A stretch of 64,000 nt of DNA from Kaistella jeonii. Its GTDB lineage: Bacteria; Bacteroidota; Bacteroidia; Flavobacteriales; Weeksellaceae. The position numbers and the translations under genes are program-made. Shown here in pieces: positions 17,936-27,060 of this stretch. Below the pieces are notes generated by a model. The model saw only the letters and a program-made list of their open reading frames with translations. It was not told the DNA's origin and ran no database searches. The stretch's first letter is position 1, and the number at the start of each line of letters is the position of its first letter. Location: assembly GCF_000812865.1 (NCBI RefSeq), contig NZ_JSYL01000002.1, forward strand, positions 124,001 to 188,000, read 5' to 3'.

Positions 17936-18760
17936 ATGTATACACCGGTTGCTGCAGATGTAGCGAAATTAAGAAACATTACAGGAGCAGGAATGATGGA
18001 CTGCAAAAAAGCATTGGTAGAAGCTGAAGGAGACTTTGACAAAGCAATTGAAAACCTAAGAAAAAAAGGACAGAAAGTTGCCGCTAACAGAGCAGACAGA
18101 GATTCTCATGAAGGTGCTGTAATTGCGAAAGTAAACGAAGATAACACCATGGGCGCGATCATCGCTTTGAATTGCGAAACAGATTTCGTTGCAAAAAATG
18201 ATAATTTCGTAGAATTAGCACACGAACTTGCTGAACAAGCTGTTTTTTATGCAAATAAAGACGAGTTCTTTGCTTCTGATTTCCACGGAATGACTGTTGC
18301 TGAAAAATTAATTGAGCAAACAGGTTTGATCGGAGAAAAAATTGAGATCGGTTCTTTCGAAAGAATTGAAGGTCCTTATTTAGGAGCTTATATTCACGCA
18401 GGAAATAAAATTGCTGCAATCACTTCACTTTCTGGTGATGTTGACGGTGCTGCTGAAGTTGCAAAATCTGTTTCTATGCAGGTTGCTGCAATGAAGCCGA
18501 TCGCTTTAGATGAAACGATGGTTTCTCAGGAAACAATCGATAAAGAATTAGAGATCGAAAAAGAATTATTGATTAAAGAAGGGAAACCTGCAAACATCAT
18601 CGATAATATCTTGAAAGGAAAAATGCAGAAATTCTACAAAGACAACACATTGGTTCACCAGGCTTTTATTAAAGACGGAAATATGTCAGTTGCCGATTAC
18701 GTAAAATCTGTAAACAGCGATTTAAAAGTAGTAGGTTTCGTAAGAGTAAGTCTTACGTAA
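17936..18760 (+). CDS. tsf: Translation elongation factor Ts
   Basis: A 274-residue protein with an N-terminal UBA-like domain (LRNITGAGMMDCKKALVEAE) and the nucleotide-exchange motif NCETDFVAKN. It recycles EF-Tu from GDP to GTP form. Normal length for Bacteroidota. It stands alone here: rpsB, which precedes tsf in most bacteria, is not in the 5 kb upstream, and tsf has its own promoter and terminator. Confidence 0.97.
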   Translation: MYTPVAADVAKLRNITGAGMMDCKKALVEAEGDFDKAIENLRKKGQKVAANRADRDSHEGAVIAKVNEDNTMGAIIALNCETDFVAKNDNFVELAHELAEQAVFYANKDEFFASDFHGMTVAEKLIEQTGLIGEKIEIGSFERIEGPYLGAYIHAGNKIAAITSLSGDVDGAAEVAKSVSMQVAAMKPIALDETMVSQETIDKELEIEKELLIKEGKPANIIDNILKGKMQKFYKDNTLVHQAFIKDGNMSVADYVKSVNSDLKVVGFVRVSLT

Positions 18761-18784
18761 TTGCACTAAAAAATAAATGATTAA

Positions 18785-18819
18785 AATCTCTTTCTATTTG
18801 TAGAAAGAGATTTTTTTTT
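18785..18819 (+). terminator. Terminator of tsf
   Basis: AATCTCTTTCTA (18785-18796) and TAGAAAGAGATT (18801-18812), followed by T-run to 18819. Confidence 0.85.
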
Positions 18820-18858
18820 GCGGTTAATAAGGGCTATTTTTGCAGTCCATTTTCCTTT

Positions 18859-20904
18859 ATGAAATTTATCAGAATTTTCACCTTTTTTATCAGCGTCATT
18901 TGTACTTTGAGCATCACGATGTTGAATGCGCAATATATCAGTGTAAATACCACTTATACTGCTGATCAGCTGGTGAAAGACATTTTTTTTGGAAGTCAGA
19001 ATGCAAATTGCATTTCTGTAGATAATGTAACCGTTACCGGTTTTGATTTCGGTTTCGGAAATAAAAGTTTCGGTTACTTTAATAAAAACGGGAGTAATTT
19101 TGAGATGTCAGACGGAATCATTCTTTCCACCGGAAGTGCTTTAACAGCAGTTGGTCCGAACTCCTATATTCAAACAGCTGATCGGAACAGTCCTTTTGCT
19201 AATTCAAGTTGGGCGGGAGATCAGGATTTGGTTGATGTTCTCGCACAATCTAATTTAAATTACGATGATATTTTAAATGCAACGACTTTAGAATTCGATT
19301 TTACTGCTTTAAAAAGTAATAAGATCAGTTTTGAATACATGTTTCTTTCCGAAGAGTATCGGGAAGGGAATTGCAAATATTCCGACGCATTTGCCTTTCT
19401 TATCAAAAAAGCCAACAACACAGATCCTTACCTGAATATCGCCGTCGTTCCGGGTACTACCATTCCTGTTTCTACGCTCACCATTAATGCTTCTGCGGGT
19501 TGTCCGCAAAACACAGGTTATTTCGGAAGTTATAATGATGTAAAAACTCCCACGAATTTCAACGGACAAACCAAAATACTTTCTGCAAAAGCCGATGTTG
19601 AAATTGGAGTAAAGTATCATATTAAATTAGTGATTGCCGATCATGGCGATACGACGGGACTTTTTGACTCCGCAGTTTTTCTAAAGGCTGGAAGTTTTTT
19701 GGGAAATAAAGATCTTGGAAGCGACCGTTTAATATCCACAGGAAGCGCGCTCTGCGAAAATTCTACTTTGCAATTGAATGCTACGACTTCCGGTGCGACT
19801 TATCAGTGGTATAAAGATGGCGTTTTAATTGCTGGAGCAACTTCAGGAACTTATACTGTGGCAACTTCCGGAGATTATGAGGTGATGATCGACGATTCCG
19901 GATGCCAGCAAAAAGGCTCCATTAAAATTGAATTTGCTGAAAAACCAGTCGTTATAGAGAAAACATTTTGCAATTACAATGAGGGAAATTCAATTTCCGT
20001 CAAATTACAGGATTTAAATACGCTGATCGTTTCTAATCTTAAAGACTATTTTAAGGTCAAATACTTTCAGGATTCTGCCTGTTTGATCCCGCTGTCCGAT
20101 AACTTTTCTTATACTTCAGACGTTGATATTTATGCAGAAGTTGAAAGTGGAAATTGCGCGAAAGTTAAGCAGGTTGTTCATCTATACACTCCAAAAAAAT
20201 CCCTCATTCTCGATGACCAAAAAATTTGTCAAAATGCGACCGCAAAATTAGAAGCAGAAGTTGGATTCAAAAATTATAAATGGATGCGCGAAAACGGTGA
20301 TATCATCGCTCAAGGCGCATTAATAAATTTCGTTGACAATATTCCGGTGGGGAAATATTCGGTGGAACTGACTTCCATGAATGGCTGTTCTCTAATTCAA
20401 AAAGTTGAAGTAATCGCTGCAGAACTGCCTCAAATCATCAACATTGACGTAACCGGAAATACAGCGACCGTTTTTGTAACCGGCGGAAAACCTCCTTATC
20501 AATATGCCTTGGATAATGGAAATTATCAAACTTCAAATATTTTTACGAATATTCAACGCGGAGTTCATAAGATTTTTGTTAAAGATGATGCAAATTGTGA
20601 AATTATTGAAAAAGAATTTTTGGTCATAAATTTAATCAACGTGATCACTCCAAATAATGATGGTTTAAATGATTTCCTCGATTATTCAGATCTCAATATA
20701 AAAAAAGACGTCAGTATCTCAATCTATGACCGGTTCGGAAGTCAGGTTTTTAAATCACAAAATCAACAGTTCATCTGGGACGGAAAGTTGAACGGAAGAG
20801 CTTTACCAACAGGAAATTACTGGTATATTCTGAACTGGACTGAACCCGACACCAATCTACCGGTCTCTTACAAAGGCTGGATCGTACTTAAAAACAGAAA
20901 TTAG
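18859..20904 (+). CDS. T9SS type B sorting-domain protein with choice-of-anchor L domain
   Basis: A 681-residue secreted protein. A signal peptide covers about residues 1-24. Residues ~30-280 match the choice-of-anchor L pattern: the SDGIILSTGSALTAVGPN stretch, DFTALKSNKISFEYMFLSEEY, and ADHGDTTGLFDSAVFL. An Ig-like stretch follows (TYQWYKDGVLIAGATSG), then a second (NYKWMRENGDIIAQG). The last ~90 residues carry the type B sorting signature ITPNNDGLNDFLDYSDL and SIYDRFGSQVF. The C-terminal third is closely related to that of the two giant proteins at 52.4 and 58.6 kb. Likely a cell-surface or released adhesin. A TATTTTTGCA element is at 18835-18844. Confidence 0.88.
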   Translation: MKFIRIFTFFISVICTLSITMLNAQYISVNTTYTADQLVKDIFFGSQNANCISVDNVTVTGFDFGFGNKSFGYFNKNGSNFEMSDGIILSTGSALTAVGPNSYIQTADRNSPFANSSWAGDQDLVDVLAQSNLNYDDILNATTLEFDFTALKSNKISFEYMFLSEEYREGNCKYSDAFAFLIKKANNTDPYLNIAVVPGTTIPVSTLTINASAGCPQNTGYFGSYNDVKTPTNFNGQTKILSAKADVEIGVKYHIKLVIADHGDTTGLFDSAVFLKAGSFLGNKDLGSDRLISTGSALCENSTLQLNATTSGATYQWYKDGVLIAGATSGTYTVATSGDYEVMIDDSGCQQKGSIKIEFAEKPVVIEKTFCNYNEGNSISVKLQDLNTLIVSNLKDYFKVKYFQDSACLIPLSDNFSYTSDVDIYAEVESGNCAKVKQVVHLYTPKKSLILDDQKICQNATAKLEAEVGFKNYKWMRENGDIIAQGALINFVDNIPVGKYSVELTSMNGCSLIQKVEVIAAELPQIINIDVTGNTATVFVTGGKPPYQYALDNGNYQTSNIFTNIQRGVHKIFVKDDANCEIIEKEFLVINLINVITPNNDGLNDFLDYSDLNIKKDVSISIYDRFGSQVFKSQNQQFIWDGKLNGRALPTGNYWYILNWTEPDTNLPVSYKGWIVLKNRN

Positions 20905-20909
20905 AATTT

Positions 20910-21866
20910 CTAAGACTGAATGGTTTTTGAAATAAGATCAAAATTTTGGAAACCATTTAGAAAATCCTTCACCGACATTCTTTTCTTGCCTTCAAGCTGT
21001 AATTCTTCCGGAAGATAAAAACCATCTTTTGTATAAATTTTGAATTGATGTTTGTCGATCTCCAATGTTCCGGCATCTTTTTCATGGGTTGAAACTTCGA
21101 ATTTTCCTTCATAAATTTTTAAAGTTTTACCATCCTCGCCAATTTTCAAACTGGTGAATGCACAAGGATAAGGAGACATTCCCCGGATAAAATTGTGAAC
21201 ATTTTCAGAATTTTGATCCCAGTTGATTTTGGTGTCTTCTTTGAAAATTTTAAAAGCATTTTTCGGATGTTCAACTTCAGGCTGCGGTTTTTCCTGAATA
21301 GAATTTTCAGCCAAACCATCCAGCGTTTTTACAACGAGTTTTGCACCCAACGCCATTAAACGGTCATGCAAAGAACCAGCATTTTCGGTCGGTGAAATTT
21401 CAAGTTCTTCCTGTAAAAGAATATTCCCTTCATCAATTTTTTCATTAATAAAAAAAGTCGTCGCGCCCGTTTTTTTCTCGGCATTAATTACCGCATAATT
21501 GATCGGTGCAGCACCACGATAATCGGGAAGCAATGACGCATGAAGATTAAAAGTTCCCAGTCTTGGCATTTCAAATAAAACTTTCGGCATCATTCGAAAA
21601 GCAACAACCACGAAAACATCGGCGTTTAATTTTTGAATTTCTTCTAAAAATTCTGGGTTTCTTAGTTTTTCAGGTTGAAAAACGGCAAGATCATTTTCTA
21701 CTGCGAAAAGTTTTGCTGCAGATTGATTAAGTTTTTGGCCACGACCGCTTGCTTTGTCCGCGACTGTTACTACGCCGACAACTTCATGTGCAGATTGGTG
21801 AATAGCGTCTAAACACGATTTTGCGAATTCGGGCGTTCCGAAGAATACGACTTTTAATGCTTTCAT
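20910..21866 (-). CDS. fmt: Methionyl-tRNA formyltransferase
   Basis: A 318-residue enzyme of normal length. It begins LKVVFFGTPEFAKSCLDAI and holds the formyl-folate active-site stretch FNLHASLLPDYRGAAPINYA with the catalytic Asn-His, followed by TFFINEKIDEGNIL. The C-terminal OB-fold domain binds initiator tRNA. It formylates Met-tRNAfMet. It lies 38 bp downstream of recQ in the same direction and is convergent with the choice-of-anchor L gene (5-bp gap). Confidence 0.96.
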   Translation of the reverse strand: MKALKVVFFGTPEFAKSCLDAIHQSAHEVVGVVTVADKASGRGQKLNQSAAKLFAVENDLAVFQPEKLRNPEFLEEIQKLNADVFVVVAFRMMPKVLFEMPRLGTFNLHASLLPDYRGAAPINYAVINAEKKTGATTFFINEKIDEGNILLQEELEISPTENAGSLHDRLMALGAKLVVKTLDGLAENSIQEKPQPEVEHPKNAFKIFKEDTKINWDQNSENVHNFIRGMSPYPCAFTSLKIGEDGKTLKIYEGKFEVSTHEKDAGTLEIDKHQFKIYTKDGFYLPEELQLEGKKRMSVKDFLNGFQNFDLISKTIQS

Positions 21867-21904
21867 TTATAGTTGATAGTTGAAAATTACTGATTACTTA
21901 TTTT

Positions 21905-23815
21905 TTATGACTCATGATTAACCGCGTACGTTCTGAAATTGAGCATTTTTACTTTGCCAGAATCCAGCAGATAAATAAGATTTTCCAGAATATTTTCTTT
22001 TTCGTAATAATTCAGTTTAATGGCGATCTCCTCCACGTTCGATGGTTTTTGCTGGAGTGTTTCAATGATCTCAGCTGATATATTTCGTCCGAAAATACTT
22101 TCTTTCTGTTTCTCACACACGGAACATTTACCGCAATTCTTGACATCTTTTTCTCCAAAATAAGACAAAATAAGCTTCATCTTACAAAAATCTGAATCTT
22201 CCACAAAGAATTTCATTTCTTCCCATTTCTGTAATTTATTTTTTTGGATCTGTTCGAAAAGATTCCAATATTTACCATTGAAATGCCGGTCTTCACGAGG
22301 CTTCAGAAATTTAACACTCGACAGAGCACCATCAATATATTCTAAATATCCTTTTCGCTGAAGTTCTTTGAGCCTTTCTTTGATCAAATGCGGATCTGAA
22401 TCTATTTTATTGCTTAAAGTTTTCTCGCTGAACATAATCTTATGCGTTGTAAATCCAGAAAAACTCCGAAGCAACAGTTCGATAAAATAAGAATCATTTT
22501 GAGAAAGCAGATCGAGTTCATCCGGAGAAATTTTCAGTTCCAGAGAAGAAAGAGACTGATTGCTGTTGAAGAAAATAAATTCCTGATTATGCAGAAAATT
22601 TAAAACGTTTCTAATTTTAGCCAAAGACGTTTTTGTAAAATTTTGAATTCTCTGAATAGGAAGTTGAAAAACGTTTTCAGGGAGATCATTTTCCGCAATT
22701 TGAAATGTCGAATAGAGATACGAAACAATTTTTAAAAACTCAGCTTTTGAGGGAATTTGGTTTCTTAAAATCTGATCAAAATTAGTTAATTCCTGCTCAT
22801 TCCAAAGTAGAAAAGCGTAAGATTCTAAACCATCGCGACCGGCTCTACCAATTTCCTGGTAATAATTTTCCAGCGATTGCGCAGGGGAAAAGTGAATAAC
22901 GAAACGAACCTGATCTTTATCGATCCCCATTCCGAAAGCATTTGTAGAAACCAAAACGTTATTTTGACTTTGAATCCACAATTTCTGTTTGGCGTTTTTT
23001 TCCTTTAAAGGTAAACCTGCGTGAAAAAAATCTACATTTTGAATTTGATTTCTTTGGAGAAATTTGGTCAATTCTTCAGTTTCTTTTCGACTTCTGACGT
23101 AAATAATCCCTGATGAATTATTGTATTTCATAATATTTAAAACCCTTTCGTACTTATCGGCAATTTTATCGGCTATAATTTTGATATTGGTTCGTCGAAA
23201 ACTTCGCTGAAATATTTTGGCGTTCTTTAAATTTAATTTAAGTTGAATCTCTTCTAAAACCTTTGGAGTTGCCGTTGCAGTAAGCGCCAACACAGGAATA
23301 TTTTTTAAATTCTCCCGAAATTGTTTGATATTTTGATAACTTGGCCGAAAATCCTGTCCCCATTCGGAAATACAGTGTGCTTCATCAACTGCTAAAAAAG
23401 AAATTTGAATTTCTTCTATTTTCTGTAAAAAAATTCTGTTGGTAAGTCTTTCCGGGGAAATATATAGTAGTTTGGTTAAACCATTTTTACATCTGTTGAA
23501 AATGGATTCAGCATCAAATTCATCGAGTTCAGAGGATAAATATTCTGCTTCTATGCCATTAATTTTAAGCTGATAAACCTGGTCTTTCATCAAGGCCAAA
23601 AGGGGAGAAATTACTAGACAAGTGCCTTCTAAAATGAGCGCAGGAAGTTGATAGCATAAAGATTTTCCGCCACCCGTAGGAAGAAGAACCAAAGTGTCTT
23701 TTCCTTCAATTAGAGAATTGATGATTTCTTCTTGAGAATCTCTAAAAGTTTCATAACCCCAAAAATGTTTTAAGGTCTGAAATTTGAGTTGATGAAAATC
23801 TTGCGGAGAAATCAT
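21905..23815 (-). CDS. recQ: RecQ-family ATP-dependent DNA helicase
   Basis: A 636-residue superfamily 2 helicase. Walker A: LLPTGGGKSLCYQLPA; DEAH box: LAVDEAHCISEWGQDFRPSY; motif VI: YYQEIGRAGRDG. The RecQ zinc-binding region has cysteines in SDFCKMKLI and NCGKCSVC. No clear C-terminal HRDC domain is seen, so it is the shorter RecQ type found alongside a full-length RecQ in many Bacteroidota. The start was set at the ATG at 23815 (MISPQDFHQL); an upstream in-frame extension to 23860 would run through the terminator of the preceding gene. Confidence 0.9.
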   Translation of the reverse strand: MISPQDFHQLKFQTLKHFWGYETFRDSQEEIINSLIEGKDTLVLLPTGGGKSLCYQLPALILEGTCLVISPLLALMKDQVYQLKINGIEAEYLSSELDEFDAESIFNRCKNGLTKLLYISPERLTNRIFLQKIEEIQISFLAVDEAHCISEWGQDFRPSYQNIKQFRENLKNIPVLALTATATPKVLEEIQLKLNLKNAKIFQRSFRRTNIKIIADKIADKYERVLNIMKYNNSSGIIYVRSRKETEELTKFLQRNQIQNVDFFHAGLPLKEKNAKQKLWIQSQNNVLVSTNAFGMGIDKDQVRFVIHFSPAQSLENYYQEIGRAGRDGLESYAFLLWNEQELTNFDQILRNQIPSKAEFLKIVSYLYSTFQIAENDLPENVFQLPIQRIQNFTKTSLAKIRNVLNFLHNQEFIFFNSNQSLSSLELKISPDELDLLSQNDSYFIELLLRSFSGFTTHKIMFSEKTLSNKIDSDPHLIKERLKELQRKGYLEYIDGALSSVKFLKPREDRHFNGKYWNLFEQIQKNKLQKWEEMKFFVEDSDFCKMKLILSYFGEKDVKNCGKCSVCEKQKESIFGRNISAEIIETLQQKPSNVEEIAIKLNYYEKENILENLIYLLDSGKVKMLNFRTYAVNHES

Positions 23816-23847
23816 GGAGTAAAAATACTGAAAGAAATTACAGAAAA

Positions 23848-23876
23848 CAAAAAAAGCCACGCAATGCGTGACTTTT
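23848..23876 (-). terminator. Terminator of the long OmpA gene
   Basis: AGCCACGCA (23855-23863) and TGCGTGACT (23865-23873) with one wobble; on the minus strand followed by a T-run. It also rules out the longer recQ start. Confidence 0.7.
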
Positions 23877-23898
23877 AATTTATATAATTTCTAAAAAA

Positions 23899-25350
23899 TT
23901 ATTTTGCTTCAAAGTAAACTCTTCTGTTCGCTCTGTTTTTCCATTCCGGACATTTTGTAGCTGGTTCACATTCTGGATATTTAAGGTCTTTTTCACCTCT
24001 ACCTATTGCGTTTAATTTACCAGACTCTACGCCGTTCTGCATTAAATAATTTTTAACACTGTTTGCTCTTCTTTCAGATAATTTTTGGTTATAAGCATCT
24101 GAAGCTCTTGTGTCTGTTGCACCAATTACATTATATGATCCAGTTGAAGAGTTAATATAACTAACCGCGTTATTCAAAATTGGCGTGTTAGAAGGAAGAA
24201 TTTTATCAGAATTCAAATCGAATTCGATTCCTTCCATTGTTCTTGTAGTGTCTGTAATTTTGGAAGTAGTATTTAAAGGACAACCATTATTTTCTACAGG
24301 ACCAGGAACTGTTACACATTTGTCATAAAGATCGATTACTCCATCTAAATCAGTATCTAAAGCTACACCTGCACCATCAACTCTTGCACCTGCAGGAGTA
24401 TCAAGTTGTCTGTCCCAATCGTCGCAAACTCCGTCATTATCTGCATCACCTTTTTTACAAACTTCTACATCTTGGTTTTTATCAGCCAACACGTCTAGTT
24501 TGTAATAAATCTCTTGCAACGGATCATGCCACATTAAGTGAGACTGGTGTTTTCCTAATTTTAGAGAAAGACCTAAAGTTGCGTTGAAGAAGTTATCTGA
24601 AATCTGCTCTTCTCTTTTGTTGATTGCACTATACTGTGCACCACCACCATCAAATTCATCATCTCCAGTAACTACATACATCACTCTACCTTCAAGATCT
24701 ATTCTTCTGTTCACTTTATATTTTAATCCTGCACCAGCTTGACCAAACATTGAACCTAGCTGGAATGGTTTAATTTCCGTCATTAATCTTTGTCCTGCAC
24801 CATCTTCTAAATAAGCTCTATACGCTAAAGTACCGATACCTGCGTAGCCATGTAAAGCCCATCTATAAGGCGATTTATTATCAACTCTTCTCAAAAGATT
24901 AGAAAAATTCAAATCTCCTAATATAGAGATTGCATCATATTGTGTTCTCGCACCAACATTTTGGTAACCAATCGCTCCAGGAGCAGCATTCTCTGATTTG
25001 GTATTAAACCATCCTTGTCTAGTTTCACCGTGGTCATACTGAAGATTTAAACCAAAAGCATGGGTAATTGCCTTATCAACACTTACATAAGCAGAATATC
25101 CGAAAAGATTCTTACCGTTACCATTTTTGATAGAAGTTAAATCAGCAGACTGTAAAAGTGGAACACCACCACCGACTGATATTGCCCAATCATTAAATCT
25201 TTTTGAACTCTGAGTAAACGGAGATACATTTGCAGATCCCGAAGAGAATGTGTTAGGATATCCTCCGGTAGAAACTGCTACTGAATCTTGCGCGAAGATA
25301 GCAGTAGGTAAGGCTACAGCTAAGGCCACGATTGCTAAATTTAGTTTCAT
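23899..25350 (-). CDS. OmpA-family outer membrane protein with TSP3 repeats
   Basis: A 483-residue protein. Signal peptide ~1-20 (AVALPTAIFAQ); an N-terminal beta-barrel (about 45-290) with alternating aromatic strands; a TSP3-type calcium-binding segment (GDADNDGVCDDWDRQLDTP, then DTDLDGVIDLYDKC); and a C-terminal OmpA peptidoglycan-binding domain (~370-483) with IEFDLNSDKILPSN, a SERRANSVKNYL helix and NRANRRVYFEAK. It anchors the outer membrane to the cell wall. It lies downstream of a paralogue (25498-26604) that lacks the OmpA domain. Confidence 0.92.
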   Translation of the reverse strand: MKLNLAIVALAVALPTAIFAQDSVAVSTGGYPNTFSSGSANVSPFTQSSKRFNDWAISVGGGVPLLQSADLTSIKNGNGKNLFGYSAYVSVDKAITHAFGLNLQYDHGETRQGWFNTKSENAAPGAIGYQNVGARTQYDAISILGDLNFSNLLRRVDNKSPYRWALHGYAGIGTLAYRAYLEDGAGQRLMTEIKPFQLGSMFGQAGAGLKYKVNRRIDLEGRVMYVVTGDDEFDGGGAQYSAINKREEQISDNFFNATLGLSLKLGKHQSHLMWHDPLQEIYYKLDVLADKNQDVEVCKKGDADNDGVCDDWDRQLDTPAGARVDGAGVALDTDLDGVIDLYDKCVTVPGPVENNGCPLNTTSKITDTTRTMEGIEFDLNSDKILPSNTPILNNAVSYINSSTGSYNVIGATDTRASDAYNQKLSERRANSVKNYLMQNGVESGKLNAIGRGEKDLKYPECEPATKCPEWKNRANRRVYFEAK

Positions 25351-25497
25351 AATGTGTATTTTAATTTGTATTTTAATTAATTATAAATGATGGTATATAT
25401 TTATCACAATTGCCTTAATGTCACTGTGTAATTCAGTTCGTGACGTCAGCAATTAATATACCATAATAAAATTTACTTTTATTAATTTTCGTGATTA

Positions 25498-26604
25498 TTA
25501 TTTGGTTGTCGGAGTATTAACAGGGCATCCATTGTTTTCTACAGGACCTGGAACAGTGACGCATTTGTCGTAAAGATCGATAACGCCATCTAAATCCATA
25601 TCTAAAGCCACACCAGCACCATCAACCCTTGCACCTGCAGGAGTATCTAGTTGTCTATCCCAATCGTCGCAAACACCATCGTTATCTTTATCGCCTTTTT
25701 GACAAACAACGAAATCATCAGATGCATTTTCTAAAACGTTGATTTTATAATAAGCTTCCTGTAAAGGATCATGCCAAGAAAGATGTGAATTATGTTTACC
25801 TAATTTAAATGTTAAACCTAAATTAACAGTCAACATATCATCAGAAGTAGTATCGTTGATAAGATTATAATTAATTCTAGGATTACCAGTATCGCGTAAA
25901 TCACCACCACCATCAAACTCTTCATCTCCACTTAAAATATACATGCTTCTCAATTCCAAGTCGATCAGTTTTGAAACTTTATATTTCAATCCAAGACCTC
26001 CTTGATAGAAGAATGATGAAATCCCTAATTTCTGATCTACAGAAAGAGGAAATGTTCTAGGGTTGTAATTTGAAATATCATTGTCAAGAAGTAAAGTTTC
26101 ATATCCTTGAAAACCAGCTCCCAGATAGCCATGCAAAGCCCATCGGTAAGGAGAATGATTATCAACTCGTCTTAATAGATTGGAAAAATTAATATCTCCT
26201 ATTAAAGAAACCTGTCTATACTTAGTCCAAGCTTCAGCAACACCAGCTTTGATTCCTTCCGCACCAGGTAATTGTCCACGCTGGTTACTTTTCCCCATTG
26301 CATACTGTAAACTCAACCCGAAAGTATGAGTAATTTGTTTGTCTAAACTTACGTACGCATTCCATCCCCAATTAATTTTACCATCATAAAAAGATGTTAA
26401 ATCTGATTTGGCCATCAAGGCTGAACCACCACCTACAGAGACTGCCCAATCGTTAAACCTTCTCGCGGAATTGTCAAATTTCTGAACTTTTGCAGAACCG
26501 CTAGAGAAAGTATTAGGATACTCATTGTTACCTGTAACTCCTGAGCGATCTTGTGCGTAGAAAGCAATAGGAAAGGTTAATGCTAAAAATAAACCTAATT
26601 TCAT
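25498..26604 (-). CDS. OmpA paralogue: beta-barrel plus TSP3 repeats without the OmpA domain
   Basis: A 368-residue protein with signal peptide (FLALTFPIAFYAQ), the same barrel architecture (NDWAVSVGGGSALMAKSDL; HSPYRWALHGYLGAGF; HNSHLSWHDPLQEAYYKI) and the same TSP3 segment (GDKDNDGVCDDWDRQLDTP; DMDLDGVIDLYDKC) as its downstream neighbour. It stops soon after CPVNTPTTK, just where the neighbour's OmpA domain would begin. Protein and DNA similarity in the TSP3 segment shows a tandem duplication. It starts only 11 bp after folK. Without the peptidoglycan-binding domain it probably serves as a loose barrel or surface protein. Confidence 0.88.
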   Translation of the reverse strand: MKLGLFLALTFPIAFYAQDRSGVTGNNEYPNTFSSGSAKVQKFDNSARRFNDWAVSVGGGSALMAKSDLTSFYDGKINWGWNAYVSLDKQITHTFGLSLQYAMGKSNQRGQLPGAEGIKAGVAEAWTKYRQVSLIGDINFSNLLRRVDNHSPYRWALHGYLGAGFQGYETLLLDNDISNYNPRTFPLSVDQKLGISSFFYQGGLGLKYKVSKLIDLELRSMYILSGDEEFDGGGDLRDTGNPRINYNLINDTTSDDMLTVNLGLTFKLGKHNSHLSWHDPLQEAYYKINVLENASDDFVVCQKGDKDNDGVCDDWDRQLDTPAGARVDGAGVALDMDLDGVIDLYDKCVTVPGPVENNGCPVNTPTTK

Positions 26605-26615
26605 ATTTGTTGTTT

Positions 26616-27038
26616 TTAATGTGTTTTTATACTCATTAACAAATTTCGTGAAAACTCACGTTCATACAAATGTTTTTTATGAGGAATTTGTAAAGTTTTA
26701 CATTCAAACTTAAGGTCCCCATAAAGTACGATATCGATGTCGATAATCCTGTCTACATAAGCATTTGTAACAGATGAATCTTCTTTCCTCCCCATGTCTA
26801 ACTCAATTCTTTTTATGAAATTCAACAGATTAACAGGAGAAAATTGTGTTTTTATTAATACTACAATATTACAAAAAATATTATTACTAGCAAACTCTAC
26901 AGGTTTTGTAAATAAAATATTACTTCTCCTTATAATAGGACCAACTTCTATTTCAATAAAATTTAATGCAGTTTCGATATTTCTCTCTGTATCTCCGAGA
27001 TTGCTACCGAGTAACAAAGTAACATCATGTTGCGACAT
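26616..27038 (-). CDS. folK: 2-amino-4-hydroxy-6-hydroxymethyldihydropteridine pyrophosphokinase
   Basis: A 140-residue protein. LLGSNLGDTERNIETALNFI is the HPPK N-terminus and VDRIIDIDIVLYGD contains the magnesium-binding aspartates. It pyrophosphorylates 6-hydroxymethyl-dihydropterin in folate synthesis; folA at 40.6 kb acts later in the same pathway. It starts only 22 bp from the divergent sppA, so promoters for the two must overlap or lie inside coding sequence. Confidence 0.9.
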   Translation of the reverse strand: MSQHDVTLLLGSNLGDTERNIETALNFIEIEVGPIIRRSNILFTKPVEFASNNIFCNIVVLIKTQFSPVNLLNFIKRIELDMGRKEDSSVTNAYVDRIIDIDIVLYGDLKFECKTLQIPHKKHLYEREFSRNLLMSIKTH

Positions 27039-27060
27039 ATTAGAAAATATTTAAAAAATT

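Noticed and set aside
23816-23860. Longer RecQ N-terminus
   Set aside because: It would run through the OmpA gene's terminator and lacks family similarity; ATG at 23815 fits better.
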